Origin: Pseudomonadota bacterium
GTDB taxonomy: Bacteria; Bdellovibrionota; Bacteriovoracia; Bacteriovoracales; Bacteriovoracaceae
Length of the DNA stretch: 64,000 nt
Assembly (NCBI GenBank): GCA_027487515.1
Contig: JAIYDL010000026.1
Span: forward strand, 1-64,000
Direction: 5' to 3'
The notes under the pieces were generated by a model. The model saw only the letters and a program-made list of their open reading frames with translations. It was not told the DNA's origin and made no database searches. Position numbers and translations under genes: made by a program. Positions 32,982 through 42,253 of this stretch are shown piece after piece; within the stretch, counting starts at the first letter, position 1, and each line of letters begins with the position of its first letter.

Positions 32982-34520
32982 ATGACAACAAGAAAACCAA
33001 GAAAATCTGTTCCGAATGACGATCAAAGCTCTGACATGTCTTCGGATGCAGGGGCCTCCGTGGCAGAAGCCGACTCTTCTGACGTGAGCGCACCAGAAAC
33101 AGACGAGCGGACAGAGCTTACAGACTCGAGCGAGCCCCAGGCACGTCGGTCACCCAGTCCTCGAGATCGCAATGATGCTGGCAGTCGTCGGCCGTCACGA
33201 GATGATCAGCTCCGAGGCACTGGACACACAGAATCTGACATCACTAGAACACCCGTCGACCGTGGAGAAAAAATGCACCTCAGTGCCTTACGTGAAAAGG
33301 ATATCGAAGAACTGACTCAGATGGCAGAAGACTCGCAGATTGAAAACGCTGCGGGCCTCAAAAAGCACGAACTGATTTTTGCCCTCCTCACCAAGAAGGC
33401 CAAGGACAACGAAGAGATCTTCGGTGACGGCGTCCTCGAGATCCTGCCAGATGGATTTGGGTTTCTGCGGTCTCCGTCGTACAACTACCTCCCGGGGGCC
33501 GACGATATTTACGTCTCGCCGTCGCAGATTCGTCGATTCGGCCTTCGGACCGGCGACACGATCGAAGGGCAAATTCGAACTCCGAAGGAAGGGGAGCGTT
33601 ACTTCGCCCTCCTCAAGGTCAGCCACATTAACTTCCAGGACCCGGAGAAGCATCGGTCGACGGTTCTCTTTGATAACCTGACCCCACTCTATCCCAATAA
33701 AAAAATCATGCTTGAGTCGAAGCCTGCGAACTACTCGACTCGGGTCATCGACCTGTTTGTCCCCCAGGGGTTTGGGCAACGCTGCCTCATTGTGGCGCCT
33801 CCCAAGGCGGGGAAAACGATGCTCATGCAGGACATCGCAAATTCAATTTCGGATAACCATCCGGATGCGAAGCTGATCGTTCTCCTGATTGACGAGCGCC
33901 CGGAAGAGGTGACCGACATGAAGCGGAACGTCCGCGCCGAAGTCGTTTCTTCAACCTTCGACGAGCCCGCCACTCGCCACGTTCAGGTCGCGGAGATGGT
34001 CATCGAAAAGGCCAAACGCCTCGTGGAGGCCAAGCAGCATGTGGTGATCCTCCTCGACTCGATCACTCGCCTTGCTCGCGCGTACAATACCGTCGTTCCT
34101 CCTTCGGGGAAGATCCTCTCTGGGGGTGTGGACTCGAACGCGCTTCATAAGCCGAAGCGTTTCTTCGGCGCCGCTCGGAACATTGAAAACGGGGGATCAC
34201 TCACGATCATTGCGACGGCGCTGATCGATACCGGGTCTCGGATGGATGAGGTGATCTTTGAAGAGTTCAAAGGAACCGGTAACTCTGAGATCCAGCTCGA
34301 CCGGAAGCTCATGGAGAAGCGTATATTCCCATGCCTCGACATCAACAAGTCGAGCACTCGCAAGGAAGACCTCCTGATGCCAGATAAGGATTTGCAGCGA
34401 GTCTTCGTGCTTCGACGGGTCCTGAACCCGATGAACACGATGGATTCCATGGAATTCATCCTTGAGCGGATGAGGGACACGAAGACCAACCTGGGCTTTC
34501 TGGATAAGATGAACGGCTAA
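32982..34520 (+). CDS. rho: Transcription termination factor Rho
   Basis: Hexameric RNA helicase that ends transcription. Seen: an extra N-terminal polar segment of about 90 residues (rich in Ser, Asp, Glu, Arg; probably disordered), then the Rho N-domain helices ([20 protein letters not shown]), a cold-shock RNA-binding domain ([18 protein letters not shown]), Walker A APPKAGKT, Walker [17 protein letters not shown], and a normal C-terminus. The ATG at 32982 is chosen because the promoter lies upstream of it and excludes earlier starts. 512 residues against 419 in E. coli; the difference is the extension. It is the first gene of rho-DUF1385-prfA-prmC, and its stop overlaps the next ATG. Confidence 0.97.
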   Translation: MTTRKPRKSVPNDDQSSDMSSDAGASVAEADSSDVSAPETDERTELTDSSEPQARRSPSPRDRNDAGSRRPSRDDQLRGTGHTESDITRTPVDRGEKMHLSALREKDIEELTQMAEDSQIENAAGLKKHELIFALLTKKAKDNEEIFGDGVLEILPDGFGFLRSPSYNYLPGADDIYVSPSQIRRFGLRTGDTIEGQIRTPKEGERYFALLKVSHINFQDPEKHRSTVLFDNLTPLYPNKKIMLESKPANYSTRVIDLFVPQGFGQRCLIVAPPKAGKTMLMQDIANSISDNHPDAKLIVLLIDERPEEVTDMKRNVRAEVVSSTFDEPATRHVQVAEMVIEKAKRLVEAKQHVVILLDSITRLARAYNTVVPPSGKILSGGVDSNALHKPKRFFGAARNIENGGSLTIIATALIDTGSRMDEVIFEEFKGTGNSEIQLDRKLMEKRIFPCLDINKSSTRKEDLLMPDKDLQRVFVLRRVLNPMNTMDSMEFILERMRDTKTNLGFLDKMNG

Positions 34521-35644
34521 TGATTAAGACTCTTAAAAAAATCATTCTCCTCACGACCAAACAGTACACCTCCATCGGAGGCCAGGCCGTCATTGAAGGT
34601 GTCATGATGCGGTCCCCGAACGCGTTCGTTGTCGCCGTCCGGAAGCCGGACGGAAGCATCCGCCTTCGCCGAGACCAATGGTACGGACTTTCAAGGAAAC
34701 TAGACTTCCTCAAAAAGCCCTTCCTCCGGGGCATCTTGATGCTCGTTGAAACCATGGCCAATGGACTAGTCTCGCTGAACTATTCGGCCAACATTGCCAT
34801 GGCCGAAGAGGAGCGGGAGAAGGCGCTCAAAAAAGGAAAAACTCTCGCCGAGTTTGAGGCCTCGCAGAAGAAGAAAGAAAAAGTCGACATCGCCACCTTC
34901 CTCACCATGGCCGTGTCATTTGCTTTTGGGATCGGACTCTTCGTCTTCGCTCCCCACATGATTGCCTTCGGCATCGGGGATCTTCTGGGCCAGAGCTGGA
35001 CCTTGGATAGCTTTGCGTTTCACGCCGTCGACGGCGTCGTGAAGGCGCTGATTTTCATCGGCTACATCTGGGGGATCTCCTTCATGAAGGATGTCTACCG
35101 CGTGTTCCAGTACCACGGAGCGGAACATAAATCGATTGCGACCTTCGAAGCCGGACTCGACCTCACGGTCGAAAACGCGCGCAAGTTTACGAAGCTCCAC
35201 CCGCGCTGCGGAACCAGCTTCGTGTTCTTTTTGATCCTCATCTCCATCGTTCTTTTCTCGGCCGTTTTCACCCTCGTACCGATTGGGGCCAACCTGCCTC
35301 CCATCCTGCGGCACGTGGTGGCGGTGCTGTTTAAAGTCGCGCTCATGCTTCCGGTCGCCGGGATCAGCTACGAACTCATCAAAGCTTCTGGGAGGTGCGC
35401 CGATCAGTGGTGGGCACGGGCCATGGCCGCCCCGGGGATGCTGCTCCAGAAGCTAACGACGAAAGAGCCCGACGATCAGCAGCTCGAAGTCGCCCTCTCA
35501 TCCATTAAGACCGTTCTTTATCTTGAAGAGAAGTACAACCTCAAGGACGCGACGGCGAAGGTTGTGACTCTCGACGAAATCGACATCCGTCATCTTGGGG
35601 AGATCGAAGTCAACAACGGCTCCCTCAAAGAGTTCTTAGAATAG
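34520..35644 (+). CDS. DUF1385 family membrane protein
   Basis: Multi-pass inner-membrane protein of unknown role. Seen: the family signature IGGQAVIEGVMMRSP near residue 20, then a hydrophilic loop, about four membrane segments between 110 and 290, and the conserved QYHGAEHKSIATFE. The family is commonly encoded beside prfA and prmC in many phyla, as here. The ATG overlaps the rho stop by one base. No rpmE gene, usually part of this cluster, lies between rho and this gene. Confidence 0.93.
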   Translation: MIKTLKKIILLTTKQYTSIGGQAVIEGVMMRSPNAFVVAVRKPDGSIRLRRDQWYGLSRKLDFLKKPFLRGILMLVETMANGLVSLNYSANIAMAEEEREKALKKGKTLAEFEASQKKKEKVDIATFLTMAVSFAFGIGLFVFAPHMIAFGIGDLLGQSWTLDSFAFHAVDGVVKALIFIGYIWGISFMKDVYRVFQYHGAEHKSIATFEAGLDLTVENARKFTKLHPRCGTSFVFFLILISIVLFSAVFTLVPIGANLPPILRHVVAVLFKVALMLPVAGISYELIKASGRCADQWWARAMAAPGMLLQKLTTKEPDDQQLEVALSSIKTVLYLEEKYNLKDATAKVVTLDEIDIRHLGEIEVNNGSLKEFLE

Positions 35645-35665
35645 TTACCATCCAGGGAAATTGAC

Positions 35666-36736
35666 GTGTTTCATAAATTAGATGCTGTTGTCAGACGTTT
35701 TGAGATCTTGACCGAGCGCCTCGCCGACCCGAGCCTCTACGACCGGGCCCAGGAACTCCGGGAGACGAACGAAGAACGCTCGAACCTCGAGCCCATCGTC
35801 GTGAAGTACAAAGAGTACAAAAAGATGGTCGCTGACATCGCTGGCAACAAAGACATCATTCACAATGAGAAAGACGAAGAGATGCGGGAGATGGCGAAGG
35901 AAGAGCTCGCCGAGCTTGAGAAGGCCCTTCCGGGCGTTGAGCACGAACTCAAGCTCCTGTTGCTTCCGAAAGATCCCAACGACGCTCGGAACGTGATCCT
36001 TGAAATCAGGGCCGGTGCCGGCGGAGACGAAGCATCGATCTTCGTCGCGGACGTCTGGAGGATGTACAAAAATTACTTCAACTCGAAGGGCTGGCGCTCG
36101 GAAGTTGTCTCCATCTCGGAAGGGGACCGGGGTCTGAAAGAGATCGTCGTGAATGTCTCCGGAGACAAGGTCTACTCGAAGATGAAGTACGAATCCGGTG
36201 TCCACCGAGTCCAACGCGTTCCAGACACCGAGGCCCAGGGCCGGATCCACACCTCGACCATCACGGTCGCCGTCATGCCGGAAGCTGACGAGGTGGGAGA
36301 CGTGGTGCTAGACATGAACGAGATCCGGATCGACGTGTACCGCTCCTCCGGTTCCGGGGGGCAGTCCGTGAATACCTCTGACTCTGCGGTCCGCTTGACC
36401 CACCTTCCGACGGGCATCGTGATCGCCATGCAAGACGAGAGATCCCAGCTCAAGAACAAGGATAAGGCCTTCAAGATTTTAAAAACTAAAATCTTCGACC
36501 TCAAAGTCCAAGAAGCAGCGGCCAAGGAGGCGGCGACTCGGAAAGGCTTAGTTGGAACGGGAGACCGGTCCGAGCGGATCCGGACGTACAACTATCCCCA
36601 GGGCCGAATCTCCGATCACCGGATCAATTACACGGTCTACAATCTTCCCACGTTCATGAACGGTGACGTCGAGGAAGTGATCGACGCACTCATTGCGCAC
36701 AATCAGGCCATCCTTCTCCAGGGGACCGAAGAATAA
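35666..36736 (+). CDS. prfA: Peptide chain release factor 1
   Basis: Recognises UAA and UAG stop codons. Seen: the PxT codon-recognition motif as PDT in RVPDTEAQGRIHTS, and the peptidyl-hydrolysis GGQ at 231-233, whose Gln is the substrate of PrmC. 356 residues is normal. GTG start with AGGGA upstream. It lies 21 bases after DUF1385 and is followed by prmC 12 bases downstream. Confidence 0.97.
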   Translation: MFHKLDAVVRRFEILTERLADPSLYDRAQELRETNEERSNLEPIVVKYKEYKKMVADIAGNKDIIHNEKDEEMREMAKEELAELEKALPGVEHELKLLLLPKDPNDARNVILEIRAGAGGDEASIFVADVWRMYKNYFNSKGWRSEVVSISEGDRGLKEIVVNVSGDKVYSKMKYESGVHRVQRVPDTEAQGRIHTSTITVAVMPEADEVGDVVLDMNEIRIDVYRSSGSGGQSVNTSDSAVRLTHLPTGIVIAMQDERSQLKNKDKAFKILKTKIFDLKVQEAAAKEAATRKGLVGTGDRSERIRTYNYPQGRISDHRINYTVYNLPTFMNGDVEEVIDALIAHNQAILLQGTEE

Positions 36737-36748
36737 AGACGCTCCGAG

Positions 36749-37596
36749 ATGAGTGGACGGCTTTTTTTTTCGAGAATGCGGCGTTACTCGCGAACAACTA
36801 CCCAGGCATCGAACTCCCACGGTTTCTCCTGGAGGTCGAAGACATTCTAAGAGCGCGAACAGCGACCCCGCCCCTGGCTCTCGACCATTCGCTCCATCAG
36901 GTGCCGCTGCGGATTCGATGGAACCTTCGGCGAGAACTCCACCGTGGAGTCCCGTTTGCCTACCTCACCAACTTTTCAGACTTCTATCAGCACCGGTTCT
37001 TCGTGAATGAGTCAGTCCTCATCCCGAGGCCAGAGACGGAGTACCTCGTAGATCTCATCCTACGCTCGGGAAAAAAATACGCATCCATCTTCGACCTCGG
37101 AACCGGAAGCGGGGTCATCCTCTTGAGTCTTCTGGCACAGGTTCCAGAGGCCGTTGGTACAGGGACGGAAATCTCTGCGGAGGCCCTCGAGGTTGCGAAG
37201 CTCAACTCCTGCCGGCTCGGTTTGTCCCACCGGTGCGTCTTTCATCAGACCGATCGCTTCGACGGAGTTCCTCACGAAAAGTTCGACCTGGTAGTCACCA
37301 ATCCACCCTACATCAAGAGAACTGCCCATCGTTCGGGAGTCCATCGGATGGTTCATGCGCATGAGCCTGAGCTTGCTCTTTATCTCGAAGATAGTGAGTA
37401 TGATGCCTGGTTTATCCAGCTCTTCGCCGGGGCGTTTCGGGCCCTCGTGCCGGGCGGGATCTTTTTCATGGAGGGTCATGAATCCGAGGTCGAGCGGCAG
37501 ATCCCTCTCCTCAAGGCCGCGGGGTTCAGTGATCCCGAGGTTCTCCCCGACCTCTCAGGCCGTGACCGATTCCTTCGGGCTCAGCGAATGATGTAG
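36749..37596 (+). CDS. prmC: Release factor glutamine methyltransferase PrmC, apparent frameshift at a T9 run
   Basis: Methylates the GGQ glutamine of release factors. The methyltransferase part (from about 36901) is clear: RPETEYLV, DLGTGSGVILLSLL, VVTNPPYIKR. The same frame stays open upstream and encodes the normal N-terminal helical domain (LLANNYPGIELPRFLLEVED), but it contains no ATG, GTG or TTG before the prfA end. An ATG at 36749, well placed 12 bases after prfA, is in the next frame. The two meet at CTTTTTTTTT (36761-36770). A -1 shift there, or one added T, gives an intact protein of about 282 residues, close to E. coli PrmC (277). Alternatives are a sequencing error, or a short 231-residue form from a GTG at 36901. 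Confidence 0.85.
36761..36770 (+). other. Homopolymer T9 slippage site in prmC
   Basis: C followed by nine T. In the frame of the ATG at 36749, the codons read CTT TTT TTT TCG and stop at 36848-36850 after 33 residues. Slipping back one base restores the PrmC frame. U-UUU-UUU is a recognised slippery heptamer, and runs of nine or more T also promote RNA polymerase slippage (family knowledge). Confidence 0.55.
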
Positions 37597-38444
37597 AGGT
37601 AGTCGGCGATCTTCCCGTACTTTTCATCGGAGTCAAAGAGCTCGACCCCGTCGGCATCATCGACCGCAGTGGCGTCAACCATCTTGATCGTCACCGGACG
37701 CTCGTCGGGTGTTCGAGCGATGGCCCTGGCGACGCCGTCATTGTAATCCGCGTGGAACGCTCCCGTAATCACGAACCTCAGCGAATGGTGGCTACTCGTC
37801 CGAAGCGCCCACGCCATGACCGAATCGGTGTAGTTCTGCGCCTCGAAGTACCGCGCCAGGGAATCTTCTTTCCGAACGTGGTGCTTCATCTCTCGCTCAA
37901 AGCGCTCTCGGTACTGTGGGGTCCCACTGGTGACGTCGGTAGGCCTCTGAGTTGGTGAGAGCCGTGCCAGGCCATACTTTGTGATCGTTCTTTTCCAGGC
38001 GGTCGGTGCGTTGAGGCCAACGAGCTGCCCTCGAAGATCCCGGATCACTTCGAGCAGGGGAAGGTAGGCCTGGTGTTGCTCGCGGGATTTTTGCTCGGGG
38101 AAGAGTGCTTTCAGGAATTGCCAGTTACCCAGCCCCCCGTTTTGCCAGCGCTCCATCGCTTCGGTGATCTGCGGCTGTCGGGTATAGGGGAGAAATTCCC
38201 AGCCCACGCTGAATCCGGCTTCTCGGTACTTCTCCGTGACAACTTTCCGGATGAGTCGGCCTTCGGCCTCTTGGATCACGGGGGTGTAGTGGTACTCCCC
38301 GATGACGATCGTTCCACGGTCCGGGAGCCGTCTTACGAGCCGATCCTCGCTGATCCGTTTCCCGGTTGCGAGGTCTCTCACCTCCACTCGATGAGCACAG
38401 GACAGGAGGATAAAGAGTGTGGGAATCAGGACCGTAAAAGCCAT
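37581..38444 (-). CDS. ChaN-like lipoprotein
   Basis: Lipoprotein (lipobox ILLSC, C16) of the ChaN / haem-binding uptake family. Seen: TIVIGEYHYTPVIQEAE, the conserved GE-x-H start of the fold, VGWEFLPY, a middle helical region and the late FVITGAFHADYNDGVA histidine region. Relatives bind haem or iron at the outer membrane. 287 residues fits. Its 3' end overlaps prmC by 16 bases, and it sits reversed inside the prfA-prmC-murA gene order, so it may be an insertion into that cluster. Haem binding is inferred only. Confidence 0.8.
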   Translation of the reverse strand: MAFTVLIPTLFILLSCAHRVEVRDLATGKRISEDRLVRRLPDRGTIVIGEYHYTPVIQEAEGRLIRKVVTEKYREAGFSVGWEFLPYTRQPQITEAMERWQNGGLGNWQFLKALFPEQKSREQHQAYLPLLEVIRDLRGQLVGLNAPTAWKRTITKYGLARLSPTQRPTDVTSGTPQYRERFEREMKHHVRKEDSLARYFEAQNYTDSVMAWALRTSSHHSLRFVITGAFHADYNDGVARAIARTPDERPVTIKMVDATAVDDADGVELFDSDEKYGKIADYLYIIR

Positions 38445-38500
38445 AAAGACAAATCCTCTTTTTACTCCTAGAATCGACCTACTCTAACGGAGATCAATCT

Positions 38501-39766
38501 ATGGATAAACTCATCGTCAACGGACCCTGCACCCTCACCGGCGAGGTCCGCGTGTCATCGGCGAAGAACGCGACTCTGCCGATCCTCGTTGCCACTCTAT
38601 TATGCCCGTACCCGGTCAACTTTGAAACCATTCCTGCACTGATGGATGTCGGTACCATCATAAAGCTCCTCCAGAGCCTCGGAGTAAAGTTGACCGTTGA
38701 AGGTCCCACGACCACCTTAGATGCCACCGAACTGGCGAACCAGCATGCGGACTACGCCCTCGTGAAAACGATGCGTGCTTCGGTCCTCGTCCTCGGTCCG
38801 CTGCTGGCCCGGTACGGCCAGGCCTCGGTTTCTCTCCCAGGCGGTTGCGCCATCGGCGCACGGCCGGTGGACATCCACCTCATGGGGATGGAAAAGCTCG
38901 GCGCAGAGATTCACATCGAAAATGGCTACATCAAGGCCCGGGCGAAGAAACTCAAAGGCGCCGTGATCACGCTCCCGTTTCCGAGCGTCGGAGCGACGGA
39001 GAACCTCATGATGGCCGCGGTCCTTGCGGAGGGAGTCACGGTCATTGAGAACGCGGCGATGGAGCCAGAGATCGATGACCTTGCCGACTTCCTCATCGCA
39101 CAAGGAGTGCGCATTGAAGGGGCCGGAACTTCTCGGATAACGATCCACGGGGTGGAGCTAAAGGACCTGAAGCCGTCGGCGAAGCCCTACCGAGTGATCG
39201 GAGACCGGATCGAAGCCGCGACCTTTATCATCGCGGCCATCATGACTGGCTCCGACGTGAAAGTCTCGGGCCTGAATCCGAAGCACCTCTCCTTCGTCCT
39301 TGAAACTCTCACGAAGATGGGGGCCGGCCTGGACGTTGGTCCGGACTTCGTTCACGTGAGAAAGTCCCCGCGCTTAAAGGGAGTCGCCATCGACACGGCA
39401 CCGTATCCTGGCTTCCCGACGGACGTCCAGGCCCAGATGATGGCGCTCATGAGTGTGGTTGACGGCAACTCCATTGTGACGGAAACCATTTTTGAGAACC
39501 GTTTCATGCACGTGCCAGAGATGGGGCGGATGGGGGCCAAAATAACTCTGAAGGGGAAGTCTGCGTTGATCGAGGGGGTCGAGAGCTTGAGCGGTGCTCC
39601 TGTCATGTGCACGGATCTCCGTGCCTCTGCGGCCCTCATCCTCTGTGCCCTCAAGGCCGAGGGCCAAACGGAGATTCAACGGGTTTACCACCTCGATCGA
39701 GGGTATGAGAAGATTGATGAAAAGCTCACGCACCTCGGAGCCACGATCCGGCGAGTAAAGGCCTAG
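38501..39766 (+). CDS. murA: UDP-N-acetylglucosamine enolpyruvyl transferase
   Basis: First committed step of peptidoglycan synthesis. Seen: the substrate-site K22-N23 in [11 protein letters not shown], the flexible loop with catalytic C116 in [14 protein letters not shown] (so fosfomycin-sensitive by the usual rule), and DRIEAATFI. 421 residues matches E. coli (419). CGGAG lies before the ATG. It is followed 1 base later by the HIT gene. Confidence 0.98.
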   Translation: MDKLIVNGPCTLTGEVRVSSAKNATLPILVATLLCPYPVNFETIPALMDVGTIIKLLQSLGVKLTVEGPTTTLDATELANQHADYALVKTMRASVLVLGPLLARYGQASVSLPGGCAIGARPVDIHLMGMEKLGAEIHIENGYIKARAKKLKGAVITLPFPSVGATENLMMAAVLAEGVTVIENAAMEPEIDDLADFLIAQGVRIEGAGTSRITIHGVELKDLKPSAKPYRVIGDRIEAATFIIAAIMTGSDVKVSGLNPKHLSFVLETLTKMGAGLDVGPDFVHVRKSPRLKGVAIDTAPYPGFPTDVQAQMMALMSVVDGNSIVTETIFENRFMHVPEMGRMGAKITLKGKSALIEGVESLSGAPVMCTDLRASAALILCALKAEGQTEIQRVYHLDRGYEKIDEKLTHLGATIRRVKA

Positions 39767-39767
39767 G

Positions 39768-40112
39768 ATGGACGACTGTATTTTTTGTAAGCTCTTCGAA
39801 GGTAAGATTCCGTCGACGAGGATCTACGAAGACGACACCGTGATCGGGTTCAAGGACCTGAGACCGCAGGCCCGGATTCATCAGCTTTTTATTCACAAGC
39901 AGCACACCCGGGACATCAACGACCTCGTGAGCACCGATCCGAATCAGTTAACCGAACTCTTTCGAGCGATCGCAGCGTACACGGCCCGAGAGGGGTTAAC
40001 CCGAGGGGGCTTCCGAATCGTTACGAACCTAGGTCCGGATGCCGGCCAAACCGTGTTCCACACACATCTCCATCTCTTGGCCGGAGAACAGCTAGGCCCC
40101 TTTGGGGCCTAG
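39768..40112 (+). CDS. HIT-family nucleotide hydrolase (HinT-like)
   Basis: Purine nucleoside phosphoramidate hydrolase type. Seen: an N-terminal CIFCKLFEGKIPS typical of HinT, and the catalytic HIT motif H98-x-H100-x-H102 in FHTHLHLLAGE. 114 residues is standard. It is co-transcribed with murA. The stop codon lies inside a perfect palindrome. Confidence 0.95.
   Translation: MDDCIFCKLFEGKIPSTRIYEDDTVIGFKDLRPQARIHQLFIHKQHTRDINDLVSTDPNQLTELFRAIAAYTAREGLTRGGFRIVTNLGPDAGQTVFHTHLHLLAGEQLGPFGA
40092..40112. terminator. Palindrome between convergent genes, possible terminator
   Basis: CTAGGCCCC, loop TTT, GGGGCCTAG: a perfect nine-base stem that includes the stop codon of the HIT gene. It lies 3 bases from the end of the convergent peroxidase gene. 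There is no T run on either strand, so it is not a canonical intrinsic terminator; it may act with Rho or shield 3' ends. Confidence 0.45.
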
Positions 40113-40115
40113 TCC

Positions 40116-42164
40116 TTAGTTCAGCGCCTTCTCGAGGACTTCTTGAGTGAGCTTGGAGGGGCTTGGAGTTCCGCCACCGATCTCCGTGGTGCTCAGGTTA
40201 AGCTCCCGCAATAAGGATTTCCCGAACTTCTGAACCTCGGTCTTAAGAATCTTTGTTGTTTCGAACTCGATCGCCCAGGTTTCCTCGACTGCGCCGGTCT
40301 CTGTGCGGAGGAGGGAGCGCTGAAGGATGCACTTCACCGGTTTGCCCTCCACGGTGAGAGAGAAGGTATTGGTCTCCTTCCGATTAAAGGAGGTTGGCAC
40401 GTAAAGGACATCATCCTTCGCTTGGTTCAGGACATCAGAAATTCGATCGGCACCGGAGAACTTGAGTCTCCGGAAGCCGTCGTTGATCTGACCGATGTCG
40501 CTCCGGATGATCGCCAGTTCTGTGACTGGAAGAGGATCGTTCCGTGTTCCGTTATTGTAGGTGTAGATGCGCTGGAAGATATCAAGGTACGGGCCTTCGA
40601 TGGCGCCCAGATCCTCGCTCGAAACGAACTGCTTCTCGAGGCGGTTGAAGGTTCCCCCGAGGACGAGGCCATCGTCCGCGACGGCCGTTTTGTAGATCTG
40701 TTCTCGGAAAACGAGATCCGTCCGGTCTCCCTTTTTAACCAGGATGAGCCGGATCGGTTGAGCGAGTTCCCGGAGGAAAAATCCGCCTTCAAGGAAGGCA
40801 TCGAAGTAGTAGAACGTTTCTTGGTCGCGAACGCCGGAGAAGCGGTGATCGAGCTTTTCAAAACCCGACGGCTTAAGCTGTAACCGGAAGTACGTTTCGT
40901 AGTCGCCGTCAAACTCCCTGGCCAGGAGTCGTTTGTCGGTCAGAGCTGTGGTGAGGAACTCTGTGAGGGCCTTCTCCTCTTCCTCTTCGAAGTGAAGCTT
41001 CGGAGTGAGCTTCGTGGAAAGAGCACTCACGCGGAGGTCATCGTTTCTGTGATCGTGATCAGCGATTTTTTCGACGTAGTTCTTCCAGTTGTTAACGAGC
41101 TTGAAGCCCGTCAAGCTTTCAACAATCATGTCGTAGTGCTCCACAACTTGCGCCAGGGTCTTGATGGATCCATTGTGCATGTAGGGGGCAGTAAGGGCGA
41201 CGTTTCTTAGAGCAGGAACGCGGAACGCGTAGAGGTTATCGCTCTGCACACTCCACTGGTGACGGCCAAGGTCGTCACCAGCAGTTTTTCCGGGACCGAT
41301 CTGAGGAACCCCGATGTTGTGGAATTCGAAGTTGGATAGGTGTTGACCCTTGTGGCATTCTCCGCATTTCCCTTTCCCGAAAAACACCTCCATGCCGACC
41401 TTTTGGATCTCATTGAGAGCTGTTTTGTCGCCACGAAGGTAGCTATCGTAGGGTGTCTCGTTAAACGCAAACGCCGCGCGCTGGAACTCGGCCAGCGCTT
41501 CCCCAAGGTGACCGATGTTGATGACCTGCCCTGGATAGATTTCACTGAAGAGCGCGCGGTATTCCGGCACGGCCAGAACACGCTTCGTGACAAGGTCCCA
41601 AGCCTCTTGTTCGCTCTTGGCATCAGCGATTTCATTGCTCCCCGGACGCCCCCGCATTTCAGCATGGTCGGCGATCGGGAAGATGGCCTGGGCCGCCAGA
41701 GCACTCCGGAGCGTGGCCTTGACGTCATTCCGAAGCGGAACTGGAGTCGTGAGTTCTTTGGTCTCCGGATTAAACGAAACCCGGCCATCCCAGAACAGGG
41801 TGTTGACGCCGTCGAGGTTAAAAAGTGAAGGAGTATTCCGGGCCAGGATTTTCCCGTTCTTCTGGAGCCGTAAGCGCCCTGCGGCCTGGATCCCTTCGGC
41901 GCCTTCGCCGACACTTAGGGGAAGCCCATCAACGGTCATGCTGCGAGGATGGTGGCAGTCACGGCAGGTGATGTTGCGGTTCCCTGCGAGGACCGGGTCT
42001 TCAAAGAGCTCGTGACCCAGCTGGGCCAGTTTAGCGTTAACGCCTTGGGGTCTGCTGAGAGGGGAGAGATTGAACTTTTCGATGTATTCTGAAAGTTTCT
42101 GGTCGATGTCAGCGTGACAGGTGAAAGAAGCAGCAACAAAAAAGCCGGCCAAAAGAAAACGCAT
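40116..42164 (-). CDS. Di-haem cytochrome c peroxidase / MauG-like protein with extra C-terminal domain
   Basis: Periplasmic redox enzyme. Seen: a signal peptide (to about residue 18), haem-binding CRDCH at 67-71 and CGECH at 267-271, with the peroxidase-type middle (NTPSLFNLDG, FWDGRV, AFRVPALRNVALTAPYMHNG). This core ends near residue 420; the remaining 260 residues match nothing I know and have no further CxxCH. Bacterial di-haem peroxidases are about 330 residues, so this protein is about twice the family length. It could reduce H2O2 or modify a partner like MauG. A 16-base palindrome lies 31 bases upstream of the start. Confidence 0.88.
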   Translation of the reverse strand: MRFLLAGFFVAASFTCHADIDQKLSEYIEKFNLSPLSRPQGVNAKLAQLGHELFEDPVLAGNRNITCRDCHHPRSMTVDGLPLSVGEGAEGIQAAGRLRLQKNGKILARNTPSLFNLDGVNTLFWDGRVSFNPETKELTTPVPLRNDVKATLRSALAAQAIFPIADHAEMRGRPGSNEIADAKSEQEAWDLVTKRVLAVPEYRALFSEIYPGQVINIGHLGEALAEFQRAAFAFNETPYDSYLRGDKTALNEIQKVGMEVFFGKGKCGECHKGQHLSNFEFHNIGVPQIGPGKTAGDDLGRHQWSVQSDNLYAFRVPALRNVALTAPYMHNGSIKTLAQVVEHYDMIVESLTGFKLVNNWKNYVEKIADHDHRNDDLRVSALSTKLTPKLHFEEEEEKALTEFLTTALTDKRLLAREFDGDYETYFRLQLKPSGFEKLDHRFSGVRDQETFYYFDAFLEGGFFLRELAQPIRLILVKKGDRTDLVFREQIYKTAVADDGLVLGGTFNRLEKQFVSSEDLGAIEGPYLDIFQRIYTYNNGTRNDPLPVTELAIIRSDIGQINDGFRRLKFSGADRISDVLNQAKDDVLYVPTSFNRKETNTFSLTVEGKPVKCILQRSLLRTETGAVEETWAIEFETTKILKTEVQKFGKSLLRELNLSTTEIGGGTPSPSKLTQEVLEKALN

Positions 42165-42194
42165 AATTAATCCTGTTAAGAGAAAAACCTTTTA

Positions 42195-42210
42195 GTTTGG
42201 TATACCAAAC
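42195..42210. promoter_or_regulatory. Perfect 16-base palindrome upstream of the peroxidase gene
   Basis: GTTTGGTATACCAAAC, its own reverse complement, 31 bases before the peroxidase ATG (minus strand) and after the end of the gene at 42254. Size and symmetry fit a dimeric repressor or activator operator. I cannot name the regulator. Confidence 0.5.
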
Positions 42211-42253
42211 CTTTATTGGCTTTTACAAACAGAAAATTGTTAAACCGCCTAGA

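Noticed and set aside
36901..37596. prmC beginning at the GTG at 36901
   Set aside because: It would drop the N-terminal domain that is clearly encoded upstream in the same frame, and there is no good ribosome-binding site. Kept as an alternative in the prmC entry.
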